Shown: positions 1-12,132, counted from the first letter of the stretch. The stretch is 64,000 nucleotides of DNA from Chinchilla lanigera (GCF_000276665.1 NW_004955417.1:12554236-12618235), one strand, 5' to 3'. Notes: generated by a model not told the origin, from the letters alone. Made by a program: numbers and translations.

Positions 1-276
1 ACAAAAAGGATATTTTAGTGTAAACAGGAGAAAACTTCAGGCAGAAGAGATTGAACACGCAAGGTTAAAGATATAGAAAAAAATACCAAGCTACTTGTAG
101 AGCTCCTTTAAAATCACACTATCACAGTAAAGACTGCAGGAAGGTTTATGCTGTAAATTCTTAAGGACTGGTACTTTGAAGGACCCTGGCTTGGCAGTAT
201 CAGCCTTAGAAAGTATTGCCTGCTAATGTAAAACTCTGTGCTAAGATTTGCATGCTCACCTTTGCTTATTTTCTAG
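1..276 (+). other. SDC2: End of SDC2 intron 2
   Basis: Non-coding sequence ending in a pyrimidine-rich acceptor (CTTATTTTCTAG). No repeat is recognised in it. Confidence 0.85.
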
Positions 277-413
277 GAGCTGATGAGGATGTAGAAAGTC
301 CAGAGCTGACGACGTCTCGACCACTGCTTCCAAAGATACCATTCACTAGTGTTGCTCCCAAAGTGGAAACCACGACGCTGAAGACACACGACAGGATACC
401 TGCTCAGACGAAG
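277..413 (+). CDS. SDC2: Syndecan-2 coding exon 3 (ectodomain, partial gene)
   Basis: This exon encodes 45 full codons of the extracellular stalk of syndecan-2, beginning [15 protein letters not shown] and ending IPAQTK, plus two bases completing a split Gly codon from the previous exon. It follows a good acceptor (TTATTTTCTAG, AG at 275-276) and ends in AAG before GTGCAT at a codon boundary. Syndecan-2 is a type I membrane heparan sulfate proteoglycan that binds growth factors and matrix. The Ser-Gly glycosaminoglycan sites are known to be encoded just upstream, outside this window. The remembered human peptide has 44 residues here. The extra residue lies in the [10 protein letters not shown] stretch, where mammals vary. 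[15 protein letters not shown] and PKVETTTL match human; the rest has diverged, as expected for a flexible ectodomain. Signal peptide and exons 1-2 are missing only because the window starts inside intron 2. Confidence 0.96.
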
Positions 414-1908
414 GTGCATTTGGTTTTGCTTGCGTTATTGCATTATTGTAAATGCTGCTCTTTTTTCCCACCATGCAGAACAGACCTTTCAAGAAGCCCT
501 ACATCAAATTATGCGAGGACAAATGGTCTCTTGTTATATTGTAAATGGCTCTTGCTTTTTCTTTAGGGTCATTTATCTCAACTCCTACTTTTATCTCCCA
601 AGCCTAATTTATGTATGGATGTTGTTCACATGGCACTTTTTCTTAAGGAACTTCTTAAGCTCAGTTAAGAAGCAAAACCTTATTTATTTGACTCAAATCA
701 AGACAAAAATTTCATTTCCTGGAGAATGTTCTGAATTAAAACCATTGCAAACCTTACGCATGCTGCAACAGATTATGGGATGAGACTCCCGATAGTGTCT
801 TGAATTGGTCCGAGTCTCCATGCCCTGGCGGGTCTGCCCTCAGTGGCATGTAAATTTAGGCCTCTTTCTCTGCTGCTGCTGAAGCTGGATACATCTGTAT
901 TCATTCTTTTCGTGAGCTGGCATCTTCAGAATGAGACTATTGGCTTTAGAGCAGAACAAAGTTACTAGCTACTGAAAACTATGAGCTCATGGCCTGGGCC
1001 TCAGCGTTGTACTGCAATTAGTTGACTATCCACTAATAGGAGGACTATTTAAGTTGGAAAAGGCATATTAAAAGCTTAGAGATGGCCTCAGGTTTCAAGC
1101 CCTAGATCCAGTCAAATTCCTTGGGTCATTAAGAGGATTAAATGTGAGTGTAATGTGGCACCTAGATGGAGTTAGCATTCTGGAAATGTTGATTGAATTT
1201 GGTGGAGCAGAAGGGACCAAGCCTGTCTTCCAGATGAGCATGTGTGGTGACAGCTGCAGTGGTAGACTTTGCAGGTACTCCAGGAGTGGCCTGGTTCTTA
1301 TGAAAACTTAAAGACACAAGAACACATTTTGGAACTTACCCATCTATTGATTAGAAGTCAGATTCTTCAAAGCTTTTATAACAGACGGCTATGGAAGGCT
1401 GTCTTGTAAAAGCAGTGACATGGCCATTCTAGAGTAAGAAGTGCCCTCTTGCAGGCAGGAGCAGAGGTGGCCTTTCTTGCTCTTAGCAGAGCACTCGTCC
1501 TTTTCTCTCTTGTCCTAGTGCATGTCCTAGGGTGGGGAAGAGCATAGCTGTATGGTTTTCTGCAGATGTGGAGCAACAGAGGTCAGCCCTCTCTGGGTTA
1601 ATATGATCCTGTAGGGTTAAGAAGGGTCAGTTGCTAGAACTGGCTGGCTGACTTCAGCAGCCAGGCTTTGAGAAGGCAGGGCAAAGCTCCATGAGGACTC
1701 AGGCAGATGTAGCTAGCATGTTCTGGCTCATGCATGGTAGCTGCTCCACTATTGTCTAGGTTGAATGAACACAAGAAAGGACAAAGGAAGAAAGGAAAAG
1801 TAGGTATGATTGCTGATAGGACAGCTGAACACAGCAAAGTAGGTGTTTATTATCCACTATGGCCCTTACCACATTTGTATGTGACTCCATCCCAAGACTG
1901 AATCTCTT

Positions 1909-1994
1909 ACCAGGGATGTAGCTCAGTAGCACACCGCCTGCCTGGCAAGGGCGAGACCCTGAGTTTGATTCCTGGTACAAAAAAAAAAAGAAAA
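1909..1994 (+). repeat. ID SINE, full length
   Basis: The tRNA-Ala-derived core (GATGTAGCTCAGTAGC for box A, GAGTTTGATTCCTGG for box B) ends in an A-rich tail. A perfect 12-bp target-site duplication, ACTGAATCTCTT, flanks it at 1897-1908 and 1995-2006. It lies inside SDC2 intron 3. Confidence 0.93.
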
Positions 1995-4641
1995 ACTGAA
2001 TCTCTTGAAGTCAGCAACCATTAAACCTCACTAACTTGAGCTAAAAAACCCTCCTAGGTCAGTTTTGGCTTTCAGTGGTAGAGTTCTATCCTGACCAAAA
2101 CCCAATTTGACATAGATTTCTCGTCTATTGACAAAAACCAGATGGGAAATGGATTTAAGTTTGACTTGAATAAATAATTGCATCAAATTGAGATAAACAG
2201 TGTAATCATTAGGCAGATGAGTCTAGGGACAAAAGTTCCTGTAACATTTTTAGTATATTTATATTCTTACTATTATTTATATTTAGTGTAACAATAAAAA
2301 TTCATGCAGTCATGGGAGATGTATTTGTTATATATCACATCATCATCAAGCCACTGATAATGGCAATATTGATTATGAATAACAATGATAATAGTGATTT
2401 AGTCTTCTATTTTGTGGTTACACAGTGCAGCTGTATTCGTTGCCTCTAGGATACCATTAGTGCAGATTTTGCTTTTGAATGGGTCTCACAGTGGCATTAA
2501 TGTCATTGTTACAGATATTGTATCTAGTTTGTTATAAATTTATGTGGCTAAAAAGTAAAAAAAAAAAACAAAGCAGTTACTTGTTGATGCAGAGAATCTC
2601 CCGTAAACTTCTGCTCTCTTCCATTTCCATGGCATCCAAATAGCCAAGCATGGTGTGACAGAACTTTAATTGGCTTCATTTAATTATCTCTGCTGCCTTT
2701 CTCATAATTTCATTTTGCACATGTATGCTAGAGTTACAGCAATTAGATTGGTTCTATACTGTGAAATGATTTCTTCTTCAAGCCTGTGTTTCTATACAAT
2801 AAAAATTTAAATTTAAACAAAAGAACGTTCCATCCAGAACACCTTCAGGCTGATAGACCATGCCTCTAAGCGCACATGGCTCCAGTTCTGTGGGGACCTC
2901 CCATACCCACATACTCAGATCCTGGAATGCATACTTTTTTTTTTTGCTTCCTGCTGGACCCAAAGTTGGATCAGAGAGAACTGAACAAGTCAGCTGTTAG
3001 ATGACTTTAGGAACTCAAAAAGCCCATGTGATTTATCATTACAATGGGATAAAGATAATGTGGAGTAAATTTGTTGTCTAATATTGCAGTAGCTACTACA
3101 TGCATCTAATTTCCCAAAGGAGTTTTTTTAATTCTCTCTGAGACACAAGTCCATCTACTTACTTGAGTTTTCTCCTCTTTTTCATAACCTCTAGTAGAAA
3201 AACAGGGTTGATGAGCAGCACAAGGTTCCTAGATTAGGACTCAGATAATCCACTCTCTGATAAGTTGAGGTATTTGTCTTTTGTACTAGGTAACCAGTTA
3301 CTGATAGGTTTTCTGTCAGAAGAAAGTGGAGAAAACTCAGGCAAACGATGGTTAATGAGCTTCTTTCTTCTGCTTTGCTTTGCTACAGGAAGGCCTGGGC
3401 AAACCATTCTTATTGTCTTCTGCCATAGCAGTGCAGAAAATAGTGAAATTCAGGTTCATGTTGAGTGACAGTGAAATGATAATTTCTTTGTGGTGCTGTA
3501 TTTTGTAAGTCATGGCAAGTTAAAGTTTAGACAGTAGAGATTTTCCTTGTGGTTTGGAAAGGAAAGAGGGCCACTCTGTCACACTTTTATCATATACCGT
3601 CTTCCAGGGAAGCCTGATATGTTCTGATCCTGAGACAGAGACCCACTGATCTTACATCCCATAAAGTTCAAGTGGACCCTTGTCTAGCTGTGGTCCTTTC
3701 TAAAACTAAGAGTGACTTTGAGGCAGCCCAAGAAGGTGAGGTCTCTTTTTAGGTACTTTAGCCCTGTAGACTTAAGCAACAGGCCACTATTTTGAATAAA
3801 TCTTTCTTCAAACAGCAATCGTTTGACCATCTCAGGCATGTTAGACTCTGTAAAGTCCCGATGAAGATTATTGTTCTTTGTAGGAAGACTAGTAGAGTTA
3901 AAAAAGATTTACTGTCTTTATAGCCCAGTGGAATTGACAGTGTTTTTAATCAGTAATGCTGACCAGTGGAAACTTCATCATGATGGAGAAAAGACAACTC
4001 ACTTGAACTAAATTTCTCAAAAGTGGTGGTTCTGGTACCATAGAATCATCCAGAAAACTTTAATCAACACTACAAGTCAGGGCCACTTCGCACCTCAGAC
4101 TAACTGAAACAGAATCTGTAGTCACAGGGCCTGTTTTAGAATGCTTTCAGATAATTCAGATTTCACTGTATGCGTGAGTGAATGACACGAGATGGCCTGT
4201 GTGATGGGGCTGAATTTTAGAAAGGCAACAGGATTCTTTGTGGACTGGCAGAATGTCAAGTGTTTTGTAGTTTCAGAGGGGCAGATGGTTAGAGAGTGTT
4301 TCATTAAGAACAAGTGGGTAATGAAAGAAGTGAGAAAAATCTATATTTGGGATAGAACAACTGCTTTGACTTAAGAATGGATGTTAACTGTCAATTTTAG
4401 CTAGCAAGAGGCTGTGGAGATGGCCTGTTGTGGTTTATTGGGATGCAAAGGGATGGGCTGGAGAAGACCAGAAACTGCCTAAGATGTGTGTTCCTAAGGA
4501 TGTTGAGGAACTTGGACAGGATGTGCTACCTGCACAGAGGTGTGGAAATGGGAATCCAAGGAAGGAGCTTCACTGAAGGGATTGACAGGCAAATTGATGA
4601 GACTGTGAGTAGAAAAATACAAGATGAAATATGCCAAAGTG

Positions 4642-4840
4642 CAGGAATGTCTCAGTTCACGAGTGCTTCTCTTTGCAACCTATTTAGTTCACAAACAAAA
4701 GCGTTAGGCAAAAATTGCCTTGTGTTCACAAACTCTGTATTGAGTGAAAAACATGACCATGGCCATCTTCTGCACACAAACACAGCCACTATCCCCCAAA
4801 TGGGAAAACAAATTTAAATTTGTAAACTGAGATAACACTG
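4642..4840 (+). mobile_element. Small TIR element, copy A (mariner/Tigger-like MITE)
   Basis: This 199-bp sequence aligns along its length with a second copy at 38240-38428, sharing TCTCAGTTCA-type left ends, an internal CAAACTCTG...GACCATGGCCAT block and a right end of AACACTG followed by TA. Copy A has decayed ends (CAGGAATGTCTCAGTTC against AAACTGAGATAACACTG). The TA after the right end and the CAG...CTG termini fit Tc1/mariner-type insertion. It has no coding capacity. Confidence 0.65.
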
Positions 4841-5470
4841 TAGTAAGTTTAGGATCCCCCAAGACACAGTACCATTAGTGAAAGTAGAAGAGAGGGCTGA
4901 TCTGGTTTGGCAGTAAATTACTCTTTCAGAATTGACGAGTAGACTTCAAGGAGATGCAGGTTAAATGTTGGTGTCCTATGGGCTGAATGGAAATGAGGCC
5001 ATGAGAATTAGGACTGTATGCTGATTGTCAGTAATGTGCATTGTCCAGGAACCTGGGGGTGTCTTTCATTAGAGAAGGACACTGAGCTCTAGAGAAATGG
5101 ACTCAGTCAAGGTCAAGGAGAATTTGGGTTGATGCTCTTGGGTGAGAGCAGCTGAAGTCACAAAGTGGTGAGATAGTAGAGATTTTAGGAAATGTCAATG
5201 AAAACATTTAACCATGTCATTAAAATTATGAATTCCCTGGTTGTCTATCCTGCCTGTTTACCTGATGTGTCTTACACAGCATCGTGAAGGATAGGAGTCC
5301 ATCATGAGCCTTACTCTCTGAGATAGACGTCATGCAAAATATTATTCTAATTATTTCCTACTAGACTATTGTTAAAACAGGCAGAACTCGGGAATATACT
5401 CGTTTATTATTTCTACCTTCCACACATTTCCAAAACATTGACACAGTGCTTTTGCTTTCTCCCACACCAG

Positions 5471-5606
5471 TCACCTGAAGAAATTGATAAAGGGGAAGTT
5501 CACCTCTCTGACACAGAAAAGAAAATGAACCCTGCTGAAGAGAATAAAAACGTGTATACTGAGAAACACTCAGACAACCTGTTTAAACGCACAGAAGTCC
5601 TAGCAG
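5471..5606 (+). CDS. SDC2: Syndecan-2 coding exon 4 (membrane-proximal ectodomain)
   Basis: It encodes 45 codons, from [17 protein letters not shown] to the conserved [17 protein letters not shown], then the first base of a split Ala codon. A pyrimidine-rich acceptor (CTCCCACACCAG) precedes it and a strong donor G|GTGAGC follows at 5607. The length equals that of the human exon. The C-terminal part (about residues 30-45) is nearly invariant in syndecan-2 and is the membrane-proximal segment involved in adhesion and protease shedding. The acidic N-terminal half is more diverged. Reading frame and phase join exon 3 and the last exon without a break, so the gene looks intact here. Confidence 0.97.
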
Positions 5607-6052
5607 GTGAGCGACTGGCTGGTGGTCAGGTGGGAGGATGCCTAAGTGTAGGTGTGGTTTGTCTTGGGGTCTTCCCAGGTGTAGCAAAGTTTGCTAAATA
5701 TCACCTCCTTTCTGGAAGCAGTCCTGAGAGCCCATCGTGCTGGTGTAAAAAGCTAGAGGATAGCTTTGTTTTCTGCTAGCTCCTTCAGCCTAGCCCTTAG
5801 CCAGTTATTGGGTAGAGGCCAAAGTTACAAAGTAGCCTTGAAGAGTCATCTGAACTGGTCCGGAACATCCAGAGGAGCTGGGTTTGTGGGACTGGCATGG
5901 TGTAAAGGTCACCTTTACTCCTACTCATCCCTGATTTCACAGAAAACTTAAGAGGAAGTGGTCTTTGTGGGGAGGGCAGTTGACACAAATACTGCTCAAA
6001 GTGTTAAGAATGTTGTGTCTAATTACAATTTTTTCAGTGAAGTAGAGGGCAC

Positions 6053-6392
6053 GGTTTGAGCTTCCCTAATCTGAGAATCTAAAATGATCCAAAATCCAGG
6101 ACACTTTTTTTTAAGGGGGCAGTACTGGGTACTGCACCCAGGGCCTCATGCATGCTATGCAACTCGTCAATGAGTAACATCCCCAACTTTTTTTATTTTG
6201 AGATAGAAAATAAACTTTGATTAAATATTATGTATAAGACTTCCTTCAGGCTGTGTGTATAAGGTGTTAAAAAACGTAAATTTCACTTTTAGACTTAAAG
6301 CCCTTCCTCAAGATATATCTCATTATGTATCTGTAGATATCCCAATCTCCAAAAATGTCCATACTCGAAAGGGTAAGGGGTGCTCAACTTGT
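6053..6392 (-). mobile_element. Tigger-like non-autonomous DNA transposon, interrupted
   Basis: Imperfect terminal inverted repeats: left TTTGAGCTTCCCTAATCTGA, right reverse complement ACAAGTTGAGCACCCCTTAC. The interior (ATAAGGTGT, CAGGCTGTGTG) matches in reverse the family of the copy at 55206-55536. An ID-like SINE sits at 6103-6194. The exact Repbase name cannot be given from sight. Confidence 0.65.
6103..6194 (-). repeat. ID-derived SINE or right half of a B1-ID dimer
   Basis: It reads in reverse as box A/box B of an ID-type element (GGGGATG...GAGGCCCTGGGTGCAGTACCC), with a T run on the left representing the tail. It is inserted in the Tigger-like element. Confidence 0.75.
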
Positions 6393-6865
6393 ACCAACAT
6401 TTGATTCAAAGAGCAAGCTTTGCAAGATTTAAGAACAGCTAATCCTTGAAAATGATAGTCTCAAATTCAAGACTAGAAAGAAGTTTGCATACTTTACTTC
6501 ATATTTACTGTAAAAAAAATTTAGCCAATTATATCATGTTTTGTGTTTTCATTGAAAAGCAATTAGAAGATTAGGATATGAAATTTGAGTACTGAAAAGA
6601 CGAAAGCATTTAAAGTATGGAATAAGCTGGATTTTTCTTATTGAGGCTTTTGGGTGATATTAATACTAATCAAAGGAGGTATTATCATACCTTCCAGAGG
6701 AATATCAGATTTGCATAATTACCTCTACTGAATCCAGGGTTTTTTTTTAAATTGGGTTTTCAAATTAAGCCTTCTATAAAAGTGTAAATAGATTTGATTT
6801 GACAAAGCTAATTTCTGCAACCCATGAATCTTAGTCTTAAGTGGTCGTGCTTTGCCGTGTTTCAG

Positions 6866-7029
6866 CTGTCATTGCTGGTGGAGTTATTGGCTTCCTCTTC
6901 GCGATTTTCCTCATCCTGCTGTTGGTGTACCGCATGAGAAAGAAGGACGAAGGGAGCTATGACCTTGGAGAGCGCAAACCATCCAGTGCTGCTTACCAGA
7001 AAGCACCTACTAAGGAGTTTTACGCATAA
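6866..7029 (+). CDS. SDC2: Syndecan-2 last coding exon (transmembrane and cytoplasmic domains)
   Basis: The exon supplies the last two bases of the split Ala codon, then 53 residues and a TAA stop at 7027-7029. It encodes a single transmembrane helix ([20 protein letters not shown], with the GGVIG small-residue motif used in syndecan dimerisation), followed by the cytoplasmic C1 region [10 protein letters not shown], the variable region [15 protein letters not shown] with its paired serines, and the C2 tail PTKEFYA. The terminal EFYA is the PDZ ligand that in syndecans binds syntenin, CASK and synectin. These residues match the human protein as remembered, against the looser exons 3 and 4. 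The acceptor is GTGTTTCAG at 6857-6865. Confidence 0.98.
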
Positions 7030-7075
7030 AACTCCCACTTAGTGTCTCTTTTTCTGAGATCACTGAACTTTTCAA

Positions 7076-7081
7076 AATAAA
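7076..7081 (+). terminator. SDC2: Proximal poly(A) signal AATAAA
   Basis: A canonical AATAAA lies 47 bases after the SDC2 stop codon, with a T-rich stretch (GTTTTTTGTTTTTTTC) about 25-45 bases beyond it. If used, it would give a 3' UTR under 80 nt. Its use cannot be shown from sequence. Confidence 0.45.
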
Positions 7082-9112
7082 GCTTTTGCATAGAATAATG
7101 AAGATCTTTGTTTTTTGTTTTTTTCATTAAAGAGCCATCCTGGCACTTTAATGATAAAATCCCATTGTATTTAAAACTTTTCATGTATTTCTTTAGAAAG
7201 ACATAAAATTAAAATTTAACATCTGCAGTGTTCTGTGAATAGCAGTGGCAAAATATGTTATGAAAACCCTTGATGTTCATGGAATCGGTTAAACTTTTTA
7301 TGCGAAAATACGATTGTTTTGTCCTATGGTTCAAAGATGAAAGCTATGTCATTTGTGTTAGCATGTCTCAGATGGACCTTACCAAGTTGGTCTTACTTTG
7401 TTAATTTATCTGATGTCCCCTCTTTTCTGCCCTCCCTTCTTATCCCCTTACAAGCCAAACTGAATCCCATGCCTTTCTGTAGCTGTCATGGTGCAATTTG
7501 TCTTTGGATGATTCAGATAATAGTAATTTAGTGTATATGTGATTTTCAAATATGTAAACTTTAACCTCCACTTTGTGTAAATTTTTAAATGTCAGACTAT
7601 CCATTTTACACTTGCTTTATTTTTCATTACCTGTAGCTTCAGGCAGATTTATAACAGCAAATCTATGTGTAAAATTGGATTATTACTACAAAATGTTTAG
7701 TCCAATCTATCTGATCAGATCTTCTCTTCAGAGGATTTGATGGAAGTTACTGACAAGCCTCAGCAAGCCCAAAGATGCTCTCAGTATTTTGAAAAGTTGC
7801 TGCAGATTCCTTTGGCCACTGTTTTTGTTAATTTCTTGCAATTTGAAGGTACAAGGAGGGGTTTAAAGAAAAAAAGCGGTTTTCATTTTTAAAAATGCAT
7901 TTAAGTTGTAAACATCCTTTTAAGCCTTTGAAGTGCCTATGATTCTATGTAACTTGTCACAGACTGGTGTTGAGTATATATAACAGTTTAAAAAAGTTGG
8001 TATTTTATAAGCACAGACAATTCTAATGGTAACTTTTGTAGTCTTATGAATAGACATAAATTGTAATTTGGGAACATAAAAACTACTGAATAAATCATGT
8101 GGCCTAATTGAAAATGTCACTGTTATAAATTTTGTACATTTTCGATCAAATGTACATCTCCCCTTTGCTGATGACCATCTGCTCTCAAGAATGTTGGGGT
8201 TTGATTCTGCGTGTTCCACAGTGTCTGTAAATCAAGACCAAAGAGCCCGTCAGTGGGGCTGTTTATTACCAGATTCTCGAATTGGCCAGAGGAAAGCCGA
8301 GTGCATTGTCCTGTGTATATCTTGGTACAGATATTGGGAGGTTGCCAGGGAATTCCGAAGTTTGCTACCTTTGTGGGGTAGCTGGTGGCAGTATTGAGAC
8401 AGATGTCTGCTTTTGCAAATAACTTCTTAGACTGTAAATTCCAAAGAACTGAAGGGGGGTTTTCCGGAAGTAGCTATCTCAGGCTTAGTCCTGTGAATTG
8501 ATTTACCTTGCAAAGTGTGCTGTTTGTGTTAAAAATGAGGGCCTTGCTGCTTGGGATCAAAATAGCTGGAAAGAGTGATGCCTCAGGAGGAGAGGAGGGT
8601 ACCCTGCCTGGGTCCTTACTGTTCTGAACATTTCCTTTTTACATGTTATTAATTTTGTTTTAAATTTTGAGCCCTGGAAGTAGGAAAAAGGTAGCAAAAA
8701 CAGCAACTTTTTCGATATGTAAGCTTTTAAGAAAGTTAGAATGCTTCATTTAGAAAACATTCCCTGGGATTGCCACCGAACTCATTTTTAAAGAAAAGTT
8801 TTAAAGCAACACTGAAGCAGTGTTTACTTAAATTCTTAATGGCCTTAATTGTCAAATCTCCTCCCCCACCACTTACAGACTCGATTCACTTTATTTAGAG
8901 TAATTAAAAGGAACCGATAGGTCCTTCAGATACCGCGCACAATAGCCCTCATTACAGAGGTTAAGAATGTAGTGGGTTTACCTCTAACTGTGCAAAGCAG
9001 AGTGAAATTCTATTCCTAGAACAACTTGCTTGGAATATCCGTGCCAGGAAAAGAATTTTTCTGGCAAATATTTTGTCACTGCTGTAAAGCAAAATATTTG
9101 TTAAAGTGCCAA

Positions 9113-9118
9113 AATAAA
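9113..9118 (+). terminator. SDC2: Distal poly(A) signal AATAAA, probable main 3' end of SDC2
   Basis: A canonical AATAAA in AAAATAAAGTCTGTCATGCC lies about 2.08 kb past the stop, where the long human transcript is expected to end. T-rich sequence with TTTTCTTC follows from about 9162. Confidence 0.65.
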
Positions 9119-9135
9119 GTCTGTCATGCCGAAAG

Positions 9136-12120
9136 TAAATCACTGTATAGACTGATATCCAGTTTTCTTCAACTGCACGTTTTCTGCTTAGTTTATTTCT
9201 TCTTGATTTTTTCAGAAGTACTAAACACTACTATGAAAAGGGTTAGTAACCATTGCTAAATTCAGAAAAATTTTGGTAAAATATAAATACTAAAACCAAT
9301 GTGGAAATTTCCTGTTTCCTTAACCATGTGCAAATGATCTCCCTTGTCTGAAGATGGCTTTGTGTTGAGACTTGGAGCGTTTAAGCTGTCTCATTTTTAG
9401 CACATGGGGGAAATGGCATTTGTGCATATTTTTAAAATGTTTTTTTCTCATGAGTCTTAGCTGCAGGTGTGTAGTGCCTGAATGTCAGCTTTAGGATCTG
9501 GTTAGTATGATTGAATTGAGGTGGACACTGATTTCAGCTAATGTCAGTAGTTGGTCATTTCACATCAAGTTTTCAGTGATTTGATGTTTCGGTAGTGTAC
9601 TTTTTTTTTTTTTTACATTAGATGAGGTGCTCTTGATTGATGAGGTTGGAAACTAAATTAGGACACAATAACAATAACTCAGAAGGCCTCAGGAAACCAG
9701 TATGTCCTACAAAGGGTACTGGTTCCTGTAAGAATACGCACAGACAATCTTAGTTTTTAGGCTTTTTTCTTCAATACTTAAAAACATTTTGCAACTCTGA
9801 GGAATATTTTTAAGTGAGGAGCAAAAACAAACAAACTAAAATCATCCCATGGTTAACTTGACAAGCAGGATCTTCTTTATAGCCTTATTGCCATTATATA
9901 ATGAGGTAGTAGAAGTATATTTTTAAATATACTAGATTTAAAAGGACAGTGACTTCACGCAGCAGTCTCTCTCACGAGACTCTGCGTTAGTACCAAGCGG
10001 GCAACAGTGAGATCCTGAGAGGTTTCTAATAAAAAGGAATCAAGCCAGACTGCAAGTGGAGTGGTCTGCGTTGAGCGATCAGGAAGGCTCTTTCTAGTGG
10101 TAATCTATGACAGTTGTGCAACTTGAGACTTGGACCATGTGTAGAATTAGATTTAGTCAGCACACAAAACTTTCTGTTTTTCTCTTAGCAGTAAAATCAG
10201 TATCAAAATGAATTTTGTCCTCCTGTTTCCTAACTCTGGGTAACTTCTTTGGATTCTAAAGTTCCATTTCTTTTAGTTCTGCTGCTACATTATAGTCTTC
10301 AGCCAGATTTTTTTCTGACCAAAAAATCCTGGCAGCTTGGAGAGCAGCTTAGATTCTTGTGAATGAGTTGGAAGGGTGTAACCCAAGGCACTGACCCAGC
10401 CCACAAATAGAGTGAAACTTTGGACTTTAGTGCTTGTGTATGCTGAGCATAATAAGATAGGTTTGTTCCAGTTCCATTGTCAAAATAGTGTTCATTTTGC
10501 TCATATATGTAAGCCACCAGAATTTTAATCAACACATATTTACCTACTGGCTGCACAGGACATTTGAAGAAGCTGGAGGTGTGTGAATAACTCACTTGTA
10601 CAGATCCAGCCCATGTGGACCTGCCATGGAGGGAGTGCACAGTGGAAACAAAATCAGTAAATGAAACTTCTAGATAGAGATCATCAGTTGGTGGGAATTT
10701 CCACATGGACAGGACTAGAAGACTAACAGTAGGGTGAGCTGTGAGGCTATAACAATCTCTGAGCAACTTGAAGCAGCACAGACTTCCTTGCTCAAGCTAT
10801 GGTCTGGCAGAAAGTTGTGCTCTGGATAATTTCATCCTCACCATGGGGCTCAGCCTTGTGGAGTAGCTATTATCCGGACACTGCCAGTAACTAAGGTAGG
10901 AGGGAAAGAGCTGAAGCACACAAGGGCTCTTAAAACTTAATTCCCAATAGTGACATGTCGCTGCCATCCCCATCTCATTTGCCGGGGCGAGTTATCTGGC
11001 CACACCTGAGGTTCTGGGCTCAGAAGGGCTGTCCAACTTTGTGCCCACAGGAGAGAGTTGTGAGCAGCCATCATGAAAACTTGGGCTGGTTAGGAAAGGG
11101 CTAAGGCTAAAGCTTGGGTGATTAACCAGTTGGGCCAAAGTCAGGACAAAACAGGCTGTGGGAAGGCCTTAAGGAGGGGTTGGGGGAACAGGACAGAGAC
11201 CAGTGGCTGGGAAGAAGGGGACAGTGATAGAGAAGAGGGCTGAGCGTAAGCATAAGGGCCTTCTGACAGGCCTTCCCTCTTCCGCTTTTGTTACGTTATA
11301 TTTTACTTCCCACAGAAAGCAAGGCCGATTCCATTAAGATGTAAATTAGTTTTGTCACTCTCTTCAGTGGTTCCTACAGGCAGAATAAAGCCCCTAGCTC
11401 TCAAGGTCTATGGGAACGCCCTTGGCATCTGTATTGTAAAGAGACACAATAGGACACAATAAAGAGACACAGTTGTCATAGTCACCCAGGGGAAACTGTG
11501 GTAGCCTGGCCGAAGTGGTCTAAGGGAGACGGGCAGGACTACAGGGGAGCTTTTCAGAGAGGCATAGCCAACCAGGCTTGCCAGAAGTTTGGAAGAAGTA
11601 AGGGAGTAAAAAGGATTGAAGGTGACAAACACTGGCTGAGCAGTGAGCAGATCATCGGAAAGGAATTGGCTGGGGGTGAACCATGGTTCCTTTTGGGCCA
11701 TGGTGCTAGGACTGTTAGTCAAGGGGAGGTGTCAGGTAAACGAATAAAATGGAAGGGCCCAGAGGCCAAGAAATCTAAATTGGAAATACTAATTTAAGAG
11801 GAGAGACCATTATTTGGCTGTTGGACTCTCATTATCTCCAACCCTCCCTACTGTCCTCTGTATGGATGGGGGGGGCAGGAAGAAGGGGGAGTGGCATGCC
11901 TAAGGTTGACACCTGGAAACTACATTCCCAAGCTTCCTTGCCAAGTGGGCTCTGGTAAAGTTTGGTCCATGGAAGGCACTGGCAGACAGCAGTCAAGAAG
12001 AGGGGGAAAGCCAGTACTTCCCATTCTCTCTGCAGTGGTGGCATCTCTAGTTTTTTCTTTCTTTTTTGGGAGGGGATAGCAGGAAAGACTGAACCCATGG
12101 GCTTTGCACTGAGCAATATC
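9136..12120. other. Intergenic sequence after SDC2, nothing recognised
   Basis: No exon, RNA gene or clearly classifiable repeat is seen in this stretch. Open frames, such as 155 codons on the - strand at 10299-10766, have no recognisable domain and no supporting signal. Confidence 0.5.
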
Positions 12121-12132
12121 CCCTGTTTAATT

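Larger units (their letters stand above)
414..5470 (+). other. SDC2: SDC2 intron 3
   Basis: A 5.06 kb intron between exons ending at 413 and starting at 5471. The 5' site, GTGCAT, departs from GTRAGT at +4 and +5. The 3' site is CCCACACCAG. It contains a full-length ID SINE (1909-1994) and a small TIR element (4642-4840). I see nothing assignable in the rest, which is AT-rich with short A runs. Confidence 0.9.
5607..6865 (+). other. SDC2: SDC2 intron 4
   Basis: A 1.26 kb intron with strong donor GTGAGC and acceptor GTGTTTCAG. It contains a decayed Tigger-type element (6053-6392) interrupted by an ID-like SINE. Confidence 0.93.
7030..9135 (+). other. SDC2: SDC2 3' untranslated region
   Basis: About 2.1 kb of AT-rich, non-coding sequence runs from the stop codon to a poly(A) signal at 9113-9118. 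The length agrees with the roughly 2 kb 3' UTR of human SDC2. I recognise no SINE, LINE or LTR in it, unlike all the surrounding non-coding DNA, which suggests it is kept clear of insertions. The 3' limit is inferred from the signal, with cleavage expected 10-30 bases downstream. Confidence 0.75.

Noticed and set aside
1909..1994. tRNA gene candidate based on box A and box B
   Set aside because: An A tail and a 12-bp target duplication show it is an ID SINE. The other four ID copies were judged in the same way.
4428..4817. 129-codon open frame in SDC2 intron 3
   Set aside because: It runs into the small TIR element at 4642 and shows no protein similarity.
10299..10766. 155-codon open frame on the - strand
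   Set aside because: No recognisable domain, no splice or promoter context, and composition typical of non-coding DNA.
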